From: Microcystis aeruginosa NIES-4325
Lineage (GTDB): Bacteria; Cyanobacteriota; Cyanobacteriia; Cyanobacteriales; Microcystaceae
Assembly (NCBI RefSeq): GCF_008974145.1
Contig: NZ_BJKP01000011.1
Span: forward strand, 56,275-120,274
Direction of reading: 5' to 3'
DNA: 64,000 nt
Part shown: piece by piece, positions 8,854 to 18,125 of the stretch
Layout of the letters: every line of letters begins with the position of its first letter
Position numbering within the stretch: the first letter of the stretch is position 1
Position numbers and translations under genes: made by a program
The notes under the pieces: model-generated
Databases searched by the model: none
The model's input: only the letters and a program-made list of their open reading frames with translations
Told to the model about the DNA's origin: nothing

Positions 8854-9738
8854 ATGAGTCCAAGAAAACTGACTGATGCCACGAAAAAAGAAATTCTTAA
8901 GCTTTATCGGGAAACGGAGGCCACCACTTCCACGTTAGCCGAGCGTTATGGCGTGAGTAGTTCTACGGTCAGTCGTTTTCTCAAAAATTCTTTTTCTAGC
9001 GAGGAATACGAGCAATTAATCCAGAAAAAACGCTTGGCCCGTAGTCCTCGTGGCCTCGAGGAGGAGGAAGCAGCGGATTTACCGGAAAAAGCGATCGAGG
9101 TGATTAGTGTTCGGGCAGCGCGCATCGAAGCTAAGGATGAGCAGGATTTTGAGCAACCGATCGCTTCTGTGCAACAATTAACCCTGTTAATGGATACCTC
9201 TTACCCGCCAGAAGGAGATAATTCAGAAGATATAGAAATTAATAGCGATAAGACCCTAGAAACCGCTAATTTAACCGAGTTTTTCGTCGAAGCTATCGAG
9301 GCAGAGGAGGAGGAAGAGGAGCTTGACGAGGATTGGGATGAAGACGAGGAGGAAGATGAGGAGGAAGATGAGGAGGAGGAGGAACTAGCGGGGAGCTATT
9401 TAGGCCCGACTATCGTTAAAACCGCCCAATTACAGATATTACCCCTCTCGGCGGCGGCTTTTCCCAAAACCTGTTACTTGGTGATTGATCGCGCTGCCGA
9501 ATTGATCACCCGTCCCCTCAAGGATTTTGCCGAATTGGGTAAGGTTCCCCCTCAGGAAATCCAGCAGCGCACTCTCCCCATCTTTGAAAGTCATCGCATC
9601 GCTCGTCGTTTCTCCAAGCGCAAGGAAAAAGTGATTAAAGTTCCCGACGGTCGCCTGATCGAAAAAGCTCACGCTCAACTGGAAGCTAAAGGGATCACCC
9701 GTCTGCTCATGGATGGTCGTATCTACGCTTTAGAGTAG
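8854..9738 (+). CDS. Helix-turn-helix protein with long acidic linker
   Basis: 294 aa. Residues about 1-50 form a transposase-type HTH (KKEILKLYRE, then LAERYGVSSSTVSRFLKN). A central region of roughly 60 residues is dominated by Glu and Asp (around residues 150-178), and a more conserved C-terminal domain ends ITRLLMDGRIYALE. It looks like a stable cyanobacterial gene and not an active transposase, because no DDE domain or terminal repeats are seen. A DNA-binding regulatory or nucleoid role is inference. Confidence 0.75.
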   Translation: MSPRKLTDATKKEILKLYRETEATTSTLAERYGVSSSTVSRFLKNSFSSEEYEQLIQKKRLARSPRGLEEEEAADLPEKAIEVISVRAARIEAKDEQDFEQPIASVQQLTLLMDTSYPPEGDNSEDIEINSDKTLETANLTEFFVEAIEAEEEEEELDEDWDEDEEEDEEEDEEEEELAGSYLGPTIVKTAQLQILPLSAAAFPKTCYLVIDRAAELITRPLKDFAELGKVPPQEIQQRTLPIFESHRIARRFSKRKEKVIKVPDGRLIEKAHAQLEAKGITRLLMDGRIYALE

Positions 9739-9758
9739 GCAATTAGGGGGGTTAGCAG

Positions 9759-9790
9759 GGTGTGGGGTGTGGGGTGTGGGGTGTGGGGAG
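9759..9790. repeat. Tandem GTGTGGG heptamers
   Basis: About four near-perfect copies of the 7-bp unit GTGTGGG just after the stop of the HTH gene. It is a simple-sequence tract with no coding content. Confidence 0.85.
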
Positions 9791-9802
9791 ACCACTTCGT
9801 GC

Positions 9803-9864
9803 GCGACGTTCGGACGTTCGGCGAAGCTCAGTCGAGCCGCGATGCTCAGTCGAGCCGTTGCGGG
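9803..9864. repeat. GTTCGGC/GCTCAGTCGAGCCG palindromic repeat
   Basis: Contains GCTCAGTCGAGCCG twice, 18 bases apart, together with the GACGTTCGGACGTTCGG doublet. Related motifs with GTTCGGC and AAAGCTCA occur at 60304-60375 and near 63130. It can fold into stem-loops. The remaining spacer to 10267 has no gene. Confidence 0.6.
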
Positions 9865-9930
9865 GGGAGCAGGGAGAATAAATAAAAATAATCCTCCTGA
9901 CTCCTGACTCCTGAATACTGTCTTCTAACC

Positions 9931-9960
9931 CCACCAAAAAACTTTTTACCGCAAACCCTA
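9931..9960. repeat. Short dispersed repeat R3, copy 1
   Basis: Sequence related to AACTTTTTGCCGCAAACCCT (here TACCGC). The same unit occurs at 18125, 59034 and, inverted, at 62807. It is usually preceded by CTCCTGACTCCTGA-type spacers. Confidence 0.6.
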
Positions 9961-10267
9961 AATATAATCGAGTTTGAACAATAGATAAGTTTTTTAACAA
10001 GAGTAGTTTCAGATACTAATTAGCCGATGGACTGGGGTAGAATTGGGGAAACCAGTCAAACTGTTTTAGCCAAGCTGTTTAACTATGATCAAAATTAACT
10101 TGCTGTTCGGGTTATCTTCTCTTAAAAAATCGATAAAAAACTTTACATAAACTCAAAAGAGAGACTGATAAATTTGTCATCTAAAAGCTGATTTAGTTAT
10201 CGGACAAAGTTTTTAGGTGCTTTTGTTGATTACTTCTTAACCACCATCTTAAAGTAGAAGAAGGGAG

Positions 10268-11047
10268 ATGAAAGTTAATCAGTTACTAAGACTCTACGAA
10301 CAAGGAGAGCGGGATTTTTTAGGCATTGACTTGATGAGTCTAGACCTACAACAAGTGACTCTGATTGCTGTCAATTTTGCAACGGCCAATTTGCGCGGAA
10401 CTAATTTGAGTCGCTCTTTTCTGACTAAATCAAATCTGCGGGGAGCGAGTTTAAATTGGGCGAATTTAACCTATGCCAAATTAAGTCAAGCGCAATTAGT
10501 AGAAGCGGACTTAACCAAAGCCAATCTCACTGGGGCTTTTATGGTCCAAGCAAATCTGCGTAACTCGCGATTAAGTGGGGCAGATCTTTCCCATGCTAAT
10601 CTCCGGGGAGCGAATTTATGCGGGGCGAATTTATGCGGGGCGAATTTATACTTAGTTAATCTCCTGGAGGCAACCCTAGATAAAGTTAATCTCAATTGGG
10701 CTAATTTGCAACAAGCGCGGTTAAGTGGGGCTAAATGTCGTCAGATTTCTGCAAGGGAAGCCAATTTTAGCGGCTCTTTTCTTAAAGAGGTGGACTTTCA
10801 GGGGGCCAATTTAGAAAGGGCTAATTTTAGCGAGGCACGTCTGACGGGTAGTGATCTACGCGGGGCTAATTTAGCGGGTGCTAATCTAGCGGGAGCGCGT
10901 TTACAAGAGGTAAATCTACAGGGAGCGGACTTGAGGGGTGCTAACTTGACGGAGACTTGTTTTGAGAGTGTCACCGGTTGGACAGAAATCGTCCAAGAAG
11001 ATGATATTTTCCCCGTAGACTGGTTTCAGCCCCGTTTTGCCACTTAA
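10268..11047 (+). CDS. Pentapeptide repeat protein
   Basis: 259 aa, almost entirely A(D/N)LXX pentapeptides from about residue 35 to 235, predicted to fold as a right-handed quadrilateral beta-helix. A non-repeat N-terminal cap (MKVNQLLRLYEQGERDF) and a C-terminal tail (GWTEIVQEDDIFPVDWF) flank it. There is no signal peptide or membrane helix. Cyanobacteria encode many such proteins of largely unknown role. An AGAAGGGAG sits just before the ATG. Confidence 0.9.
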   Translation: MKVNQLLRLYEQGERDFLGIDLMSLDLQQVTLIAVNFATANLRGTNLSRSFLTKSNLRGASLNWANLTYAKLSQAQLVEADLTKANLTGAFMVQANLRNSRLSGADLSHANLRGANLCGANLCGANLYLVNLLEATLDKVNLNWANLQQARLSGAKCRQISAREANFSGSFLKEVDFQGANLERANFSEARLTGSDLRGANLAGANLAGARLQEVNLQGADLRGANLTETCFESVTGWTEIVQEDDIFPVDWFQPRFAT

Positions 11048-11088
11048 AAGTCAATATATCGGCCGAAAGCCTCTCCTTTTCTTCTCAA

Positions 11089-11616
11089 TTAACGATTAGC
11101 TGGACTGGTTAATCTTTGGTTAGGAATAGGAATTTGGGGAGCATTATTCGGCTCATCCTCGAAGGGTAAAGCAGGGGGAGGAGGAGGAGTGGTAGCGGTG
11201 GGAGAGGGCGCTGGAGATGGACTGGGATTAACGGCAGCGGGGGGACTTTTCGGGGTGACGACGGGTGCGGGAGAGCTAAAACCGAGGATATCTTTGCCAA
11301 AGGGAAAAACATTCGTCCAGCGTTGAATATTGGGGTTGCCAAACCAATCTTGACGGGACACCTTCACCGCCAGGAGAGGTGCGATCGCACCTGATTTCTC
11401 GGCCGTTATTAATAAATCAATTTTATTAAGACCCTGTTGTTGATTAAAACGACTGATGATAGTTTTCTCTGCTAATTGCGATGCTCTAGTCAATAATCCT
11501 TCGTAGGATTCTCCCTGTTTAACTCTGATGGGAAGATTAACAGTGGATTGAGCAAAAACCACATCAACGGCGATAATTCCCGTCAGCAGCGTTAAAACAG
11601 TAATAGACTTGTACAT
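11089..11616 (-). CDS. Hypothetical exported proline-rich protein
   Basis: 175 aa. An N-terminal hydrophobic signal (MYKSITVLTLLTGIIAVDVV ending at FAQS) suggests export. The middle contains a small folded region (VKQGESYEGLLTRASQL, later LLAVKVSRQDWFG). The last 60 residues are a Pro/Ser/Ala-rich low-complexity tail. No family was recognised. It converges on the pentapeptide gene 41 bases away. Confidence 0.65.
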   Translation of the reverse strand: MYKSITVLTLLTGIIAVDVVFAQSTVNLPIRVKQGESYEGLLTRASQLAEKTIISRFNQQQGLNKIDLLITAEKSGAIAPLLAVKVSRQDWFGNPNIQRWTNVFPFGKDILGFSSPAPVVTPKSPPAAVNPSPSPAPSPTATTPPPPPALPFEDEPNNAPQIPIPNQRLTSPANR

Positions 11617-11773
11617 AGGACAGATGGTTAAACAGGTGCTCCCTGGCTAGGGTCGGGATCTTCCCTGTGAGGGTTCCCTGATCGCCTTCTTAAATTACCA
11701 TGAGCGATCTCTGGCCACAACTGAAAAATTTCCAGTAGCCAAATCGTGCTTGGCTCCTAGCAATAGAATTCCG

Positions 11774-11802
11774 CCCACGCTAACCTGAGAGTAGAGCGTG
11801 GG
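11774..11802. other. Hairpin resembling an IS200/IS605-type end or terminator
   Basis: Perfect 8-bp stem CCCACGCT/AGCGTGGG with a 13-base loop, followed by GTTTCTCG. It lies immediately 3' of ndhM, so it could act as a transcription terminator. A hairpin of similar design sits at 22385-22412. Confidence 0.45.
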
Positions 11803-11815
11803 GTTTCTCGACTAC

Positions 11816-12145
11816 TCACCCTAATTTCGGTAAACCCATACTATAGTTCTGGACTCTGGCATTGAGATTATAGCTAATTTCGCCTTTTTGCAGGAGAGAA
11901 CGGATAAAATGTTCTAGATCTGAACCGATGCGACGGAGATTATATTCGCTCAATTCTTCCCCATTGTAGGATTCTACCAATTCATCAAACTTACTATAAA
12001 CCTTATTGAGAGCCACTTCTTCCCAATTAAATTCATTATCGGGATCCACATCAAGAGTCAAGACATTGTTACTCTCGATCAATTGATTATTTTTTACTTC
12101 AGCCGTATAAATGCGAATATGACGGGTCGTGGATTTTAACAGCAT
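11816..12145 (-). CDS. ndhM: NAD(P)H-quinone oxidoreductase subunit M
   Basis: 109 aa. Subunit of the cyanobacterial/chloroplast NDH-1 complex, placed on its cytoplasmic side and involved in cyclic electron flow and respiration. Recognised from MLLKSTTRHIRIYTAEV, VLTLDVDPDNEFNW and the highly conserved RRIGSDLEHFIRSLLQKG with the C-terminal RVQNYSMGLP. Length is as expected. The ATG start at 12145 has no competing upstream start. Confidence 0.95.
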   Translation of the reverse strand: MLLKSTTRHIRIYTAEVKNNQLIESNNVLTLDVDPDNEFNWEEVALNKVYSKFDELVESYNGEELSEYNLRRIGSDLEHFIRSLLQKGEISYNLNARVQNYSMGLPKLG

Positions 12146-12263
12146 GGAATCTTCAGGGTAAGTTAGACGCTATCTCTAAGATTTTGCCATGATTTGCGGC
12201 AATGGGGAAATGGGGAGATGGGGAAGCTGTCTCATCACCCTGTCTCCTGTCTGCCTAACAATG

Positions 12264-12293
12264 TTTACGGATCGAGCAGAAACGTGATACTAT
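12264..12293 (+). promoter_or_regulatory. Probable housekeeping promoter of rpsO
   Basis: TTTACG (12264-12269) and the extended -10 TGATACTAT (hexamer 12288-12293) are 18 bases apart, leaving a leader of about 30 nt before rpsO. Assigned from consensus similarity only. Confidence 0.45.
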
Positions 12294-12330
12294 GATAGAT
12301 TGCAGTGTTTAAGCAGAGATCACGAGTCCT

Positions 12331-12600
12331 ATGGCCTTAACCCAGACCAAAAAACAAGAACTAATCGGCCAATATCAGGCCCACGAAACCGATACAGGAT
12401 CATCGGAGTTACAGGTAGCTTTCTTAACCGAGAGAATCAACCAACTGACCGAACACCTGAAAGCTAACCCGAAAGACCACGCTTCCCGCCGGGGATTACT
12501 CCAGATGATCGGTCGTCGTCGGGGACTGTTAACCTATATTCAGAAGAAAGATCAACAACGTTATCAAACCCTGATTGGTCGTCTCGGAATTCGCCGTTAA
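12331..12600 (+). CDS. rpsO: 30S ribosomal protein S15
   Basis: 89 aa, full length. It binds the central domain of 16S rRNA early in 30S assembly. The hallmark helices are visible ([20 protein letters not shown], then [19 protein letters not shown] and the [12 protein letters not shown] stretch). It probably shares a transcript with the PAM68-like gene 24 bases downstream. Confidence 0.98.
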   Translation: MALTQTKKQELIGQYQAHETDTGSSELQVAFLTERINQLTEHLKANPKDHASRRGLLQMIGRRRGLLTYIQKKDQQRYQTLIGRLGIRR

Positions 12601-12624
12601 GCTTACCCCCCTTGCATCCCTACC

Positions 12625-13089
12625 ATGGCCTCTGAATCGAAATCGACGGAGAAAAAACAGCGTCTCCCCTTTGAGCCGCGCCAAAATAAGCGAAAAACCC
12701 CGAAAATTGCCCCTAGTCCCGTGCCACCGCCGCTAAAAAATCGCTCCGAGGAAACCAGCTTAAAGGCAATTCCGCAAGTGGTCAGTCAACGGATGGCCAA
12801 ACGGATGGCGGTATTTTGTGGCATTCCGACAGTATTGGGGATAACTTCCTTTTTTGGCTTCTACTGGATTATTAGCCACAATCTTCTCGAAATCCCTTCC
12901 TACGTCGCCATGCTCGTCAGTTTAAGCCTGTTTGGTCTAGGTTTTATCGGTCTGAGTTATGGCATCTTCTCCGCTTCTTGGGATGAGGATCGGGTGGGGG
13001 ACTGGCTAGGATGGCAAGAATTTCAAGCCAATTTTAGCAGAACGATCGCCGCTTGGCGGTCCGGCAAAAAAGAACTGGAAGAAAAATAG
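12625..13089 (+). CDS. PAM68-like photosystem II assembly protein (DUF3464)
   Basis: 154 aa. A basic, proline-rich cytoplasmic N-terminus (about 1-60) is followed by two transmembrane helices (about 70-92 and 97-117) and a short tail starting SASWDEDRVGDWLGWQEF. This matches PAM68/Sll0933, a thylakoid protein that helps early PSII assembly (CP43/CP47 integration). It follows rpsO closely, so it is probably co-transcribed. Confidence 0.88.
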   Translation: MASESKSTEKKQRLPFEPRQNKRKTPKIAPSPVPPPLKNRSEETSLKAIPQVVSQRMAKRMAVFCGIPTVLGITSFFGFYWIISHNLLEIPSYVAMLVSLSLFGLGFIGLSYGIFSASWDEDRVGDWLGWQEFQANFSRTIAAWRSGKKELEEK

Positions 13090-13147
13090 ATAACCTCTAG
13101 AAATCGTCAACAATAGAGATTAAAGGAAACAATAAAAGGTTAATGCC

Positions 13148-14203
13148 ATGATTGTTGTCATGAAAGTTGGTTCCCCGGAAATTGAAATCGAGCGCGTCGG
13201 TGCCGAATTCGAGGCATGGGGATTAAGTCCCGAGAAAATCGTCGGTAAGCATAAAGTTGTCATCGGTTTAGTCGGAGAAACCAGGGAATTAGACCCCCTA
13301 CAAATCCAAGAATTAAGCCCTTGGATCGAAACCGTCCTGCGAGTCGAACAACCCTTCAAACGCGCCTGTTTAGAATACCGTCACGGGGAATACAGCGAGG
13401 TTTTAGTCCCCACTCCTAACGGTGTTATCCCCATCGGCAGAAATCATCCCGTTAGCATTGTCGCCGGCCCCTGTTCGGTAGAAAATGAAGCCATGATCGT
13501 GGAAACTGCCAAACGAGTAGCGGCAGCCGGGGCGCAATTCCTCCGGGGTGGTGCCTACAAACCCCGCACTTCTCCCTATGCTTTCCAAGGTCACGGGGAA
13601 AGTGCTTTAGAATTACTAGCGGCGGCTAGAGATGCCAGTGGTTTGGGTATTATCACGGAAGTAATGGACGCAGCGGATCTCGATAAAATTGTCGAAATAG
13701 CCGATGTGGTGCAAGTGGGAGCCCGCAATATGCAGAATTTTTCCCTCTTGAAAAAAGTTGGGGCGCAACCGAAACCGGTCCTACTCAAGCGCGGCATGGC
13801 GGCCACTATTGAAGATTGGTTGATGGCGGCAGAATATATCCTCGCGGCAGGAAATAGCAATGTTATTCTCTGCGAACGCGGTATCCGCACCTTTGACAGT
13901 AAATATACTCGTAATACCCTAGATTTATCCTGTATTCCCGTTTTAAGAACTTTAACTCACCTGCCGATCATGATCGATCCTAGCCACGGTACGGGTAAAT
14001 GGGAATATGTACCGACCATGGCCATGGCTTCCCTAGCAGCTGGGGCCGATTCCTTGATGATTGAGGTACATCCTAACCCGGCGAAGGCCTTGTCCGATGG
14101 GCCGCAATCCTTGACTCCAGACCGGTTCGATCGATTAACTCAGGAGTTAGCGGTCATTGGTAAGGCGATCGGGCGTTGGCCCCAGGTTCCGGCACTGGTT
14201 TAA
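13148..14203 (+). CDS. aroF: 3-deoxy-7-phosphoheptulonate synthase
   Basis: 351 aa DAHP synthase of the Ibeta/KDO8PS-like type, which condenses PEP and erythrose-4-phosphate as the entry to the shikimate pathway. An N-terminal ferredoxin-like regulatory domain (about 1-70) precedes the TIM barrel. Barrel motifs: VSIVAGPCSVENE, FLRGGAYKPRTSPYAFQG, VLLKRGMAATIEDW, ILCERGIRTFD and the metal-site DPSHGTGK. The N-terminal domain is the likely allosteric module. A strong terminator follows at 14215. Confidence 0.96.
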   Translation: MIVVMKVGSPEIEIERVGAEFEAWGLSPEKIVGKHKVVIGLVGETRELDPLQIQELSPWIETVLRVEQPFKRACLEYRHGEYSEVLVPTPNGVIPIGRNHPVSIVAGPCSVENEAMIVETAKRVAAAGAQFLRGGAYKPRTSPYAFQGHGESALELLAAARDASGLGIITEVMDAADLDKIVEIADVVQVGARNMQNFSLLKKVGAQPKPVLLKRGMAATIEDWLMAAEYILAAGNSNVILCERGIRTFDSKYTRNTLDLSCIPVLRTLTHLPIMIDPSHGTGKWEYVPTMAMASLAAGADSLMIEVHPNPAKALSDGPQSLTPDRFDRLTQELAVIGKAIGRWPQVPALV

Positions 14204-14214
14204 TAAGATGGTCA

Positions 14215-14238
14215 GGGGGTGAGTCAACCCCCTTTTTT
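14215..14238 (+). terminator. Rho-independent terminator after aroF
   Basis: Stem GGGGGT/ACCCCC with loop GAGTCA, followed by six T residues. It begins 11 bases past the aroF stop. Confidence 0.8.
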
Positions 14239-14267
14239 GGGCATAAATTTCGCTTTTCGGGGCAGTT

Positions 14268-14918
14268 ATGGTGACAGTTCCTCTGGAGTTAAATACTGAG
14301 CAAATTAGGGGTGAGAAACGGGTAGTTTTTTATCATCTCAGTTGGTTATCCTATCAGCAAATTTTACAGGCAATAGGAGAAAATAATCGCGCCCATTTAT
14401 TTTATGATCGTGGCACTTTAGAGATTACTATGCCCCTAGAAGAACACGAGTTTTATCGAGAATTAATCGGACGTTTTATCTATTTTTTGGTGTCCGAATT
14501 GGGTTTAAAAATTAAAAGTCTGGGTTCCACAACTCTAGCTAGGGAAGATTTAGAACGAGGGGCAGAACCTGACAATGCTTACTATATTCAAAATCAAGCT
14601 AAAGTGCTGGGGAAAAGAATTAATTTAACTGAAGATCCGCCCCCAGATTTAGTGGTGGAAGTGGATATAACCCACACGGATATTAATAAATTAGCACTTT
14701 ATGCCTGTTTGGGAGTGCCAGAATTATGGCGTTTTAATGGACAAATCTGGCGCATTTATCGGTTAGAAAAGGGGGTTTATCAGGAAGAAGAATTTAGTCC
14801 CACTTTTCCCCTAGTTCCCAAAACTAAACTCTATGAATTTTTAGCCACTGCTAAAGAGGATGAAGTCAGGGCAGAAAAGAATTTAAGAGCATGGTGTCAA
14901 CAGAATTGCAAAAATTAG
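14268..14918 (+). CDS. Uma2 family (DUF820) restriction-endonuclease-like protein
   Basis: 216 aa. PD-(D/E)XK nuclease-like fold typical of the Uma2 family that is expanded in cyanobacteria. Core motifs: EEHEFYRELIGRF, GAEPDNAYYIQN, then PPPDLVVEVDITHTD and the LYACLGVPELWRF block, which carry the predicted catalytic Asp/Glu residues. The biological role is unsettled. It lies alone between aroF and aspS and ends in a hairpin shared with the convergent aspS. Confidence 0.9.
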   Translation: MVTVPLELNTEQIRGEKRVVFYHLSWLSYQQILQAIGENNRAHLFYDRGTLEITMPLEEHEFYRELIGRFIYFLVSELGLKIKSLGSTTLAREDLERGAEPDNAYYIQNQAKVLGKRINLTEDPPPDLVVEVDITHTDINKLALYACLGVPELWRFNGQIWRIYRLEKGVYQEEEFSPTFPLVPKTKLYEFLATAKEDEVRAEKNLRAWCQQNCKN

Positions 14919-14939
14919 GTGGGCATTGCCCACCCTAAT
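14914..14939. terminator. Bidirectional hairpin between Uma2 gene and aspS
   Basis: ATTAGGTGGGC pairs with GCCCACCCTAAT with one bulged base. It overlaps the Uma2 stop codon and sits just beyond the 3' end of aspS. It could stop transcription from both sides. Confidence 0.55.
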
Positions 14940-14940
14940 C

Positions 14941-16728
14941 TTAGGATGGCGGTTTGTAGGTAGAAGCAACGGATAATTCTTTTAATTGCTTCGCTGCCAC
15001 TGTCGAAGGTGCAGAAGTGAGTAAACAACTAGCTTGCTGGGTTTTCGGGAAAGCAATCACATCGCGAATCGATTCTTCCCCCGCTAACAACATCACCAAG
15101 CGATCTAAACCGTAGGCGATGCCACCGTGGGGAGGGGTTCCGTATTCAAAAGCTTCTAACAAAAAGCCGAATTTATTATAGGCTTCCTCTGGGGATAGAC
15201 CGATGGTGGCGAAGACTTTTTCCTGTACTTCCCGTTGATAGATGCGCAAACTGCCGCCACCGATTTCAACACCATTAAAAATCATATCGTAGGCTAGGGC
15301 GCGAGCATGGGCTAGATCCTCTAAATCTTCGGGATTAGGGGCAGTGAAGGGGTGATGCAATGCTTCTAGGCGTTTTTCCTCGGCGTTGTATTCAAACATC
15401 GGGAAATCCGTCACCCAGAGGAGGTTGATTTTCTCCGGATCAATTAATCCCAATTGTTCCCCTAAAACTAAGCGTAGGCGGGATAGGGATTTATTGACTG
15501 TATCGGTATCTCCTGCCCCAAATAAGAGCAGATGCCCCGGTTTTGCGCCAGTCTTCTTGATTAAAGCCTGTTTTTGTGCCTCTGTCAGGTTATCTTTAAT
15601 CGCACCGATGGTATCAAAATCGTAGTCTTCGCGCACGCGGATGTAGGCAATTCCCTTCGCCCCCGCATCGGTGGCTTCTTTGAATAAATCCCCACCCGGT
15701 TTGATTCTGACGTTAGAAATCGCCTCGTTACCGTTGGGAATCGGTAAAACTTTCACCGTCCCACCACTAGCGATCGCACCTGAAAACACCTTAAATCCCG
15801 AATCGGCAAAAATCTCCGCCACATTGACCAATTCCAAGCCAAAACGGGTATCGGGGCGATCGACCCCATAGCGATCCATAGCCTCAGCATAGGTTAAACG
15901 GGGCAGGGGCAGGCTTATATCAATATTTTTGACTTTTTTGAAGATATGAGCGATCAAAGCCTCATTTAGGGCTAAAATCTCGCTTAAGGAGAGAAAACTC
16001 ATCTCCATATCCAACTGAGTAAATTCCGGTTGACGATCAGCGCGCAGATCTTCATCCCGGAAACAGCGAGCGATTTGATAGTAGCGATCCATTCCCGACA
16101 CCATTAATAATTGCTTAAATAATTGCGGTGATTGGGGTAAAGCGTACCATTGGCCTGGGCTGACCCGGGAAGGAACCAGATAATCCCGCGCTCCTTCAGG
16201 AGTAGATCGAGTTAAAATTGGCGTTTCCACTTCGATAAAATGCTGTTCATCTTCGAGAAAACGGCGCATTTCTTTGACAACTTGGTGACGTAGTTGTAAA
16301 TTCTGACTCATACGCTCCCGGCGTAGGTCTAGATAGCGGTATCGCAAGCGCACATCTTCCCGGACCGATTCGCTTTCGGAACTGGAGACGACAAAAGGCA
16401 GTTGTTTAGTAACCCCGTTGAGAATCTCGATGCTAGTGGCGTAAATTTCGATTTCTCCGGTGGCAATGCGCGGGTTAAGGGATTCGGGGGGCCGTTGACT
16501 GACTGTTCCCGTCACCTTAAGGACATACTCGTTTCTGACGGTTTCAGCGGTGGGGTAGGAAGCGGGGGTTCGTTGGGGATCGCTGACGATCTGGACAATA
16601 CCACTGCGATCCCGCAGATCAATAAAAATAACGCCACCGTGATCGCGACGACGATCGACCCAACCGAAGAGGGTGACACTTTTTTCAATTTCGATCGCGC
16701 TAAGGTCGCCACAGTAGTGAGTTCGCAT
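14941..16728 (-). CDS. aspS: Aspartyl-tRNA synthetase
   Basis: 595 aa, bacterial-type class IIb synthetase. It has an N-terminal OB anticodon-binding domain ([20 protein letters not shown]). Class II motif 2 is represented by [20 protein letters not shown] and motif 3 by [16 protein letters not shown]. The bacterial GAD insertion lies around residues 300-410. Length and motif set are normal. ATG start at 16728 with no competing in-frame start. Confidence 0.98.
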   Translation of the reverse strand: MRTHYCGDLSAIEIEKSVTLFGWVDRRRDHGGVIFIDLRDRSGIVQIVSDPQRTPASYPTAETVRNEYVLKVTGTVSQRPPESLNPRIATGEIEIYATSIEILNGVTKQLPFVVSSSESESVREDVRLRYRYLDLRRERMSQNLQLRHQVVKEMRRFLEDEQHFIEVETPILTRSTPEGARDYLVPSRVSPGQWYALPQSPQLFKQLLMVSGMDRYYQIARCFRDEDLRADRQPEFTQLDMEMSFLSLSEILALNEALIAHIFKKVKNIDISLPLPRLTYAEAMDRYGVDRPDTRFGLELVNVAEIFADSGFKVFSGAIASGGTVKVLPIPNGNEAISNVRIKPGGDLFKEATDAGAKGIAYIRVREDYDFDTIGAIKDNLTEAQKQALIKKTGAKPGHLLLFGAGDTDTVNKSLSRLRLVLGEQLGLIDPEKINLLWVTDFPMFEYNAEEKRLEALHHPFTAPNPEDLEDLAHARALAYDMIFNGVEIGGGSLRIYQREVQEKVFATIGLSPEEAYNKFGFLLEAFEYGTPPHGGIAYGLDRLVMLLAGEESIRDVIAFPKTQQASCLLTSAPSTVAAKQLKELSVASTYKPPS

Positions 16729-16906
16729 AGTCTAATTAGAGAATTACTTATATAACGAATGTAGTATAGAAAGGATGTGGCCAGAAAAAAATCAGACGGC
16801 CTTGCTCATTATGCCAGTATTTTGTCGCTTTTGTCCCCTTGTTTAGGGTATTTTTCTGGTCTCCTAAGTAGCTGGTTTTAATTAAATTGAAGATAGATTT
16901 TGGGTT

Positions 16907-16975
16907 CGATCCCCCCTGCCCCCCTTGATAAGGAGGGATCGGCACATCCTTAATCCCTCCTGAATAAGAGGGCAT
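16907..16975. repeat. Purine/pyrimidine-biased repeat in the aspS-aldolase spacer
   Basis: Two inverted modules: GATCCCCCCTGCCCCCCTTG facing AAGGAGGGATC, then TAATCCCTCC. This type of CCCCCTTGATAAGGAGGG module is common in cyanobacterial spacers. A 75-codon ORF across it is not convincing. Confidence 0.5.
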
Positions 16976-17085
16976 CTGACAATTTTTAACACCTACCTAC
17001 TTAGTCCTCAGCTATCGGCTTTTCGCAGATCGGCTATAATCAACAAGGCTCCTCTAGCAGTTACCGATTGTCAACGATTAAAATC

Positions 17086-17868
17086 ATGAATTGCTTAGAA
17101 AAAAAAATGGTGCAACTGTTAAGAGAACTCAGGGAAGATCACCATGTTTCAGGGGTAAAAGCGGAATTCGAGACGGAAGGAACCCGACTGACGGAAGCGA
17201 TGCGGTTGAAAGAAATTAGTCTGAAAGCGGGAGTGGATTTTAATCTGAAAATCGCCGGTTGCGAAGCGATGAGGGATATCTTTGATGCGGTTAATTTAGG
17301 AGTCGATCGCTTGATTGCTCCTATGGTAGAAACAGCCTACGCTTTACAAAAATATCTGCGGGCAGCTAGGAGGGTTTTAGCCGATCAAGGGGTGGAAGAT
17401 GTGGAGTTATTGGTTAATATTGAAACTATTACTGCCTGTGATAATTTTCAGGAAATGTTGGCGATTCCAGAGATAAAATCTCTCCATGGTATCGTCATCG
17501 GACGGATGGATTTAGCCTGTTCTTTGGGATTAACTCGCCGGGATGTCAATAGCGAGCAAGTTTTGGCTCTGGTTTTACCTTTGGCAAAAAAAGCCAAGGA
17601 TGCTGGTTTGACTGTTGCTATTGGGGGTGGGGTGTCACTGCATTCTTTACCGTTTTTCAAAATGTTCTGCCAAGGACATTTTGACCGCTTCGAGACGCGC
17701 AAAGTTATCTTTGATTGTCCCCAAGCTTTGGATAATTTTGGTTTAGCTTTGCCCAAGGCGATCGAGTTTGAATTACTCTGGCTAGAGAATAAAAAAAATT
17801 ATTATGGTGCTATTGTTCGTGAAGATGACCAGCGTTTAGCACTCCTCCATGATTTACTTTTTGGTTAA
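17086..17868 (+). CDS. HpcH/HpaI-type aldolase/citrate lyase family protein
   Basis: About 260 aa, a PEP/pyruvate-binding TIM-barrel related to CitE and 2,4-dihydroxyhept-2-ene-dioate aldolase. Visible features are GVKAEFETEGTRLTEAMRLK, GVDRLIAPMVETAYALQKYL with a conserved Glu, LVNIETITA and GIVIGRMDLACSLGL with the metal-binding Asp. The true substrate is unknown. Neither the ATG at 17086 nor the in-frame TTG at 17068 has a good ribosome-binding site; the ATG is chosen. Confidence 0.8.
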   Translation: MNCLEKKMVQLLRELREDHHVSGVKAEFETEGTRLTEAMRLKEISLKAGVDFNLKIAGCEAMRDIFDAVNLGVDRLIAPMVETAYALQKYLRAARRVLADQGVEDVELLVNIETITACDNFQEMLAIPEIKSLHGIVIGRMDLACSLGLTRRDVNSEQVLALVLPLAKKAKDAGLTVAIGGGVSLHSLPFFKMFCQGHFDRFETRKVIFDCPQALDNFGLALPKAIEFELLWLENKKNYYGAIVREDDQRLALLHDLLFG

Positions 17869-18033
17869 AGATATTGGTCCTTCGATCAATCGTGCAAAAC
17901 CTAGGCATATCCAATCAATCTGACAAATAAAAGGTAAGTCCGGCTGCATAAATCTAAAAACCTTGTTGGATCAGATTTTTAGACTTTTTGGTTTCCAAAA
18001 AGTGCCAGGGATTGGATCGATCGGGGGGAAATT

Positions 18034-18125
18034 GGCTCTCTTATTCTTGGTGTGTTTAACTTATATAGGAGTGATCAATCTTTGTGTCCTCTGTGTCTCT
18101 GTGGTTGCTTCCACACCCCCGCCCC
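18034..18125. mobile_element. R1 element, copy 2 (5' part only)
   Basis: Starts with the intact R1 end GGCTCTCTTATTC and matches R1 through the GTGTCTCTGTGG segment. It then breaks at CCACCCCCGCC, before the TATCTTAGAATA half, and runs directly into repeat R3. No closing terminal repeat or target duplication is seen. Confidence 0.65.

Noticed and set aside
9759..9790. Possible G-quadruplex regulatory element (GTGTGGG repeats)
   Set aside because: G-runs are present, but the tract lies after a stop codon with no downstream gene for 470 bases on that strand; treated as a simple repeat.
16748..16975. 75-codon minus-strand ORF upstream of aspS
   Set aside because: It runs through the CCCCCCTTGATAAGGAGGG repeat and has low-complexity translation; no family features.
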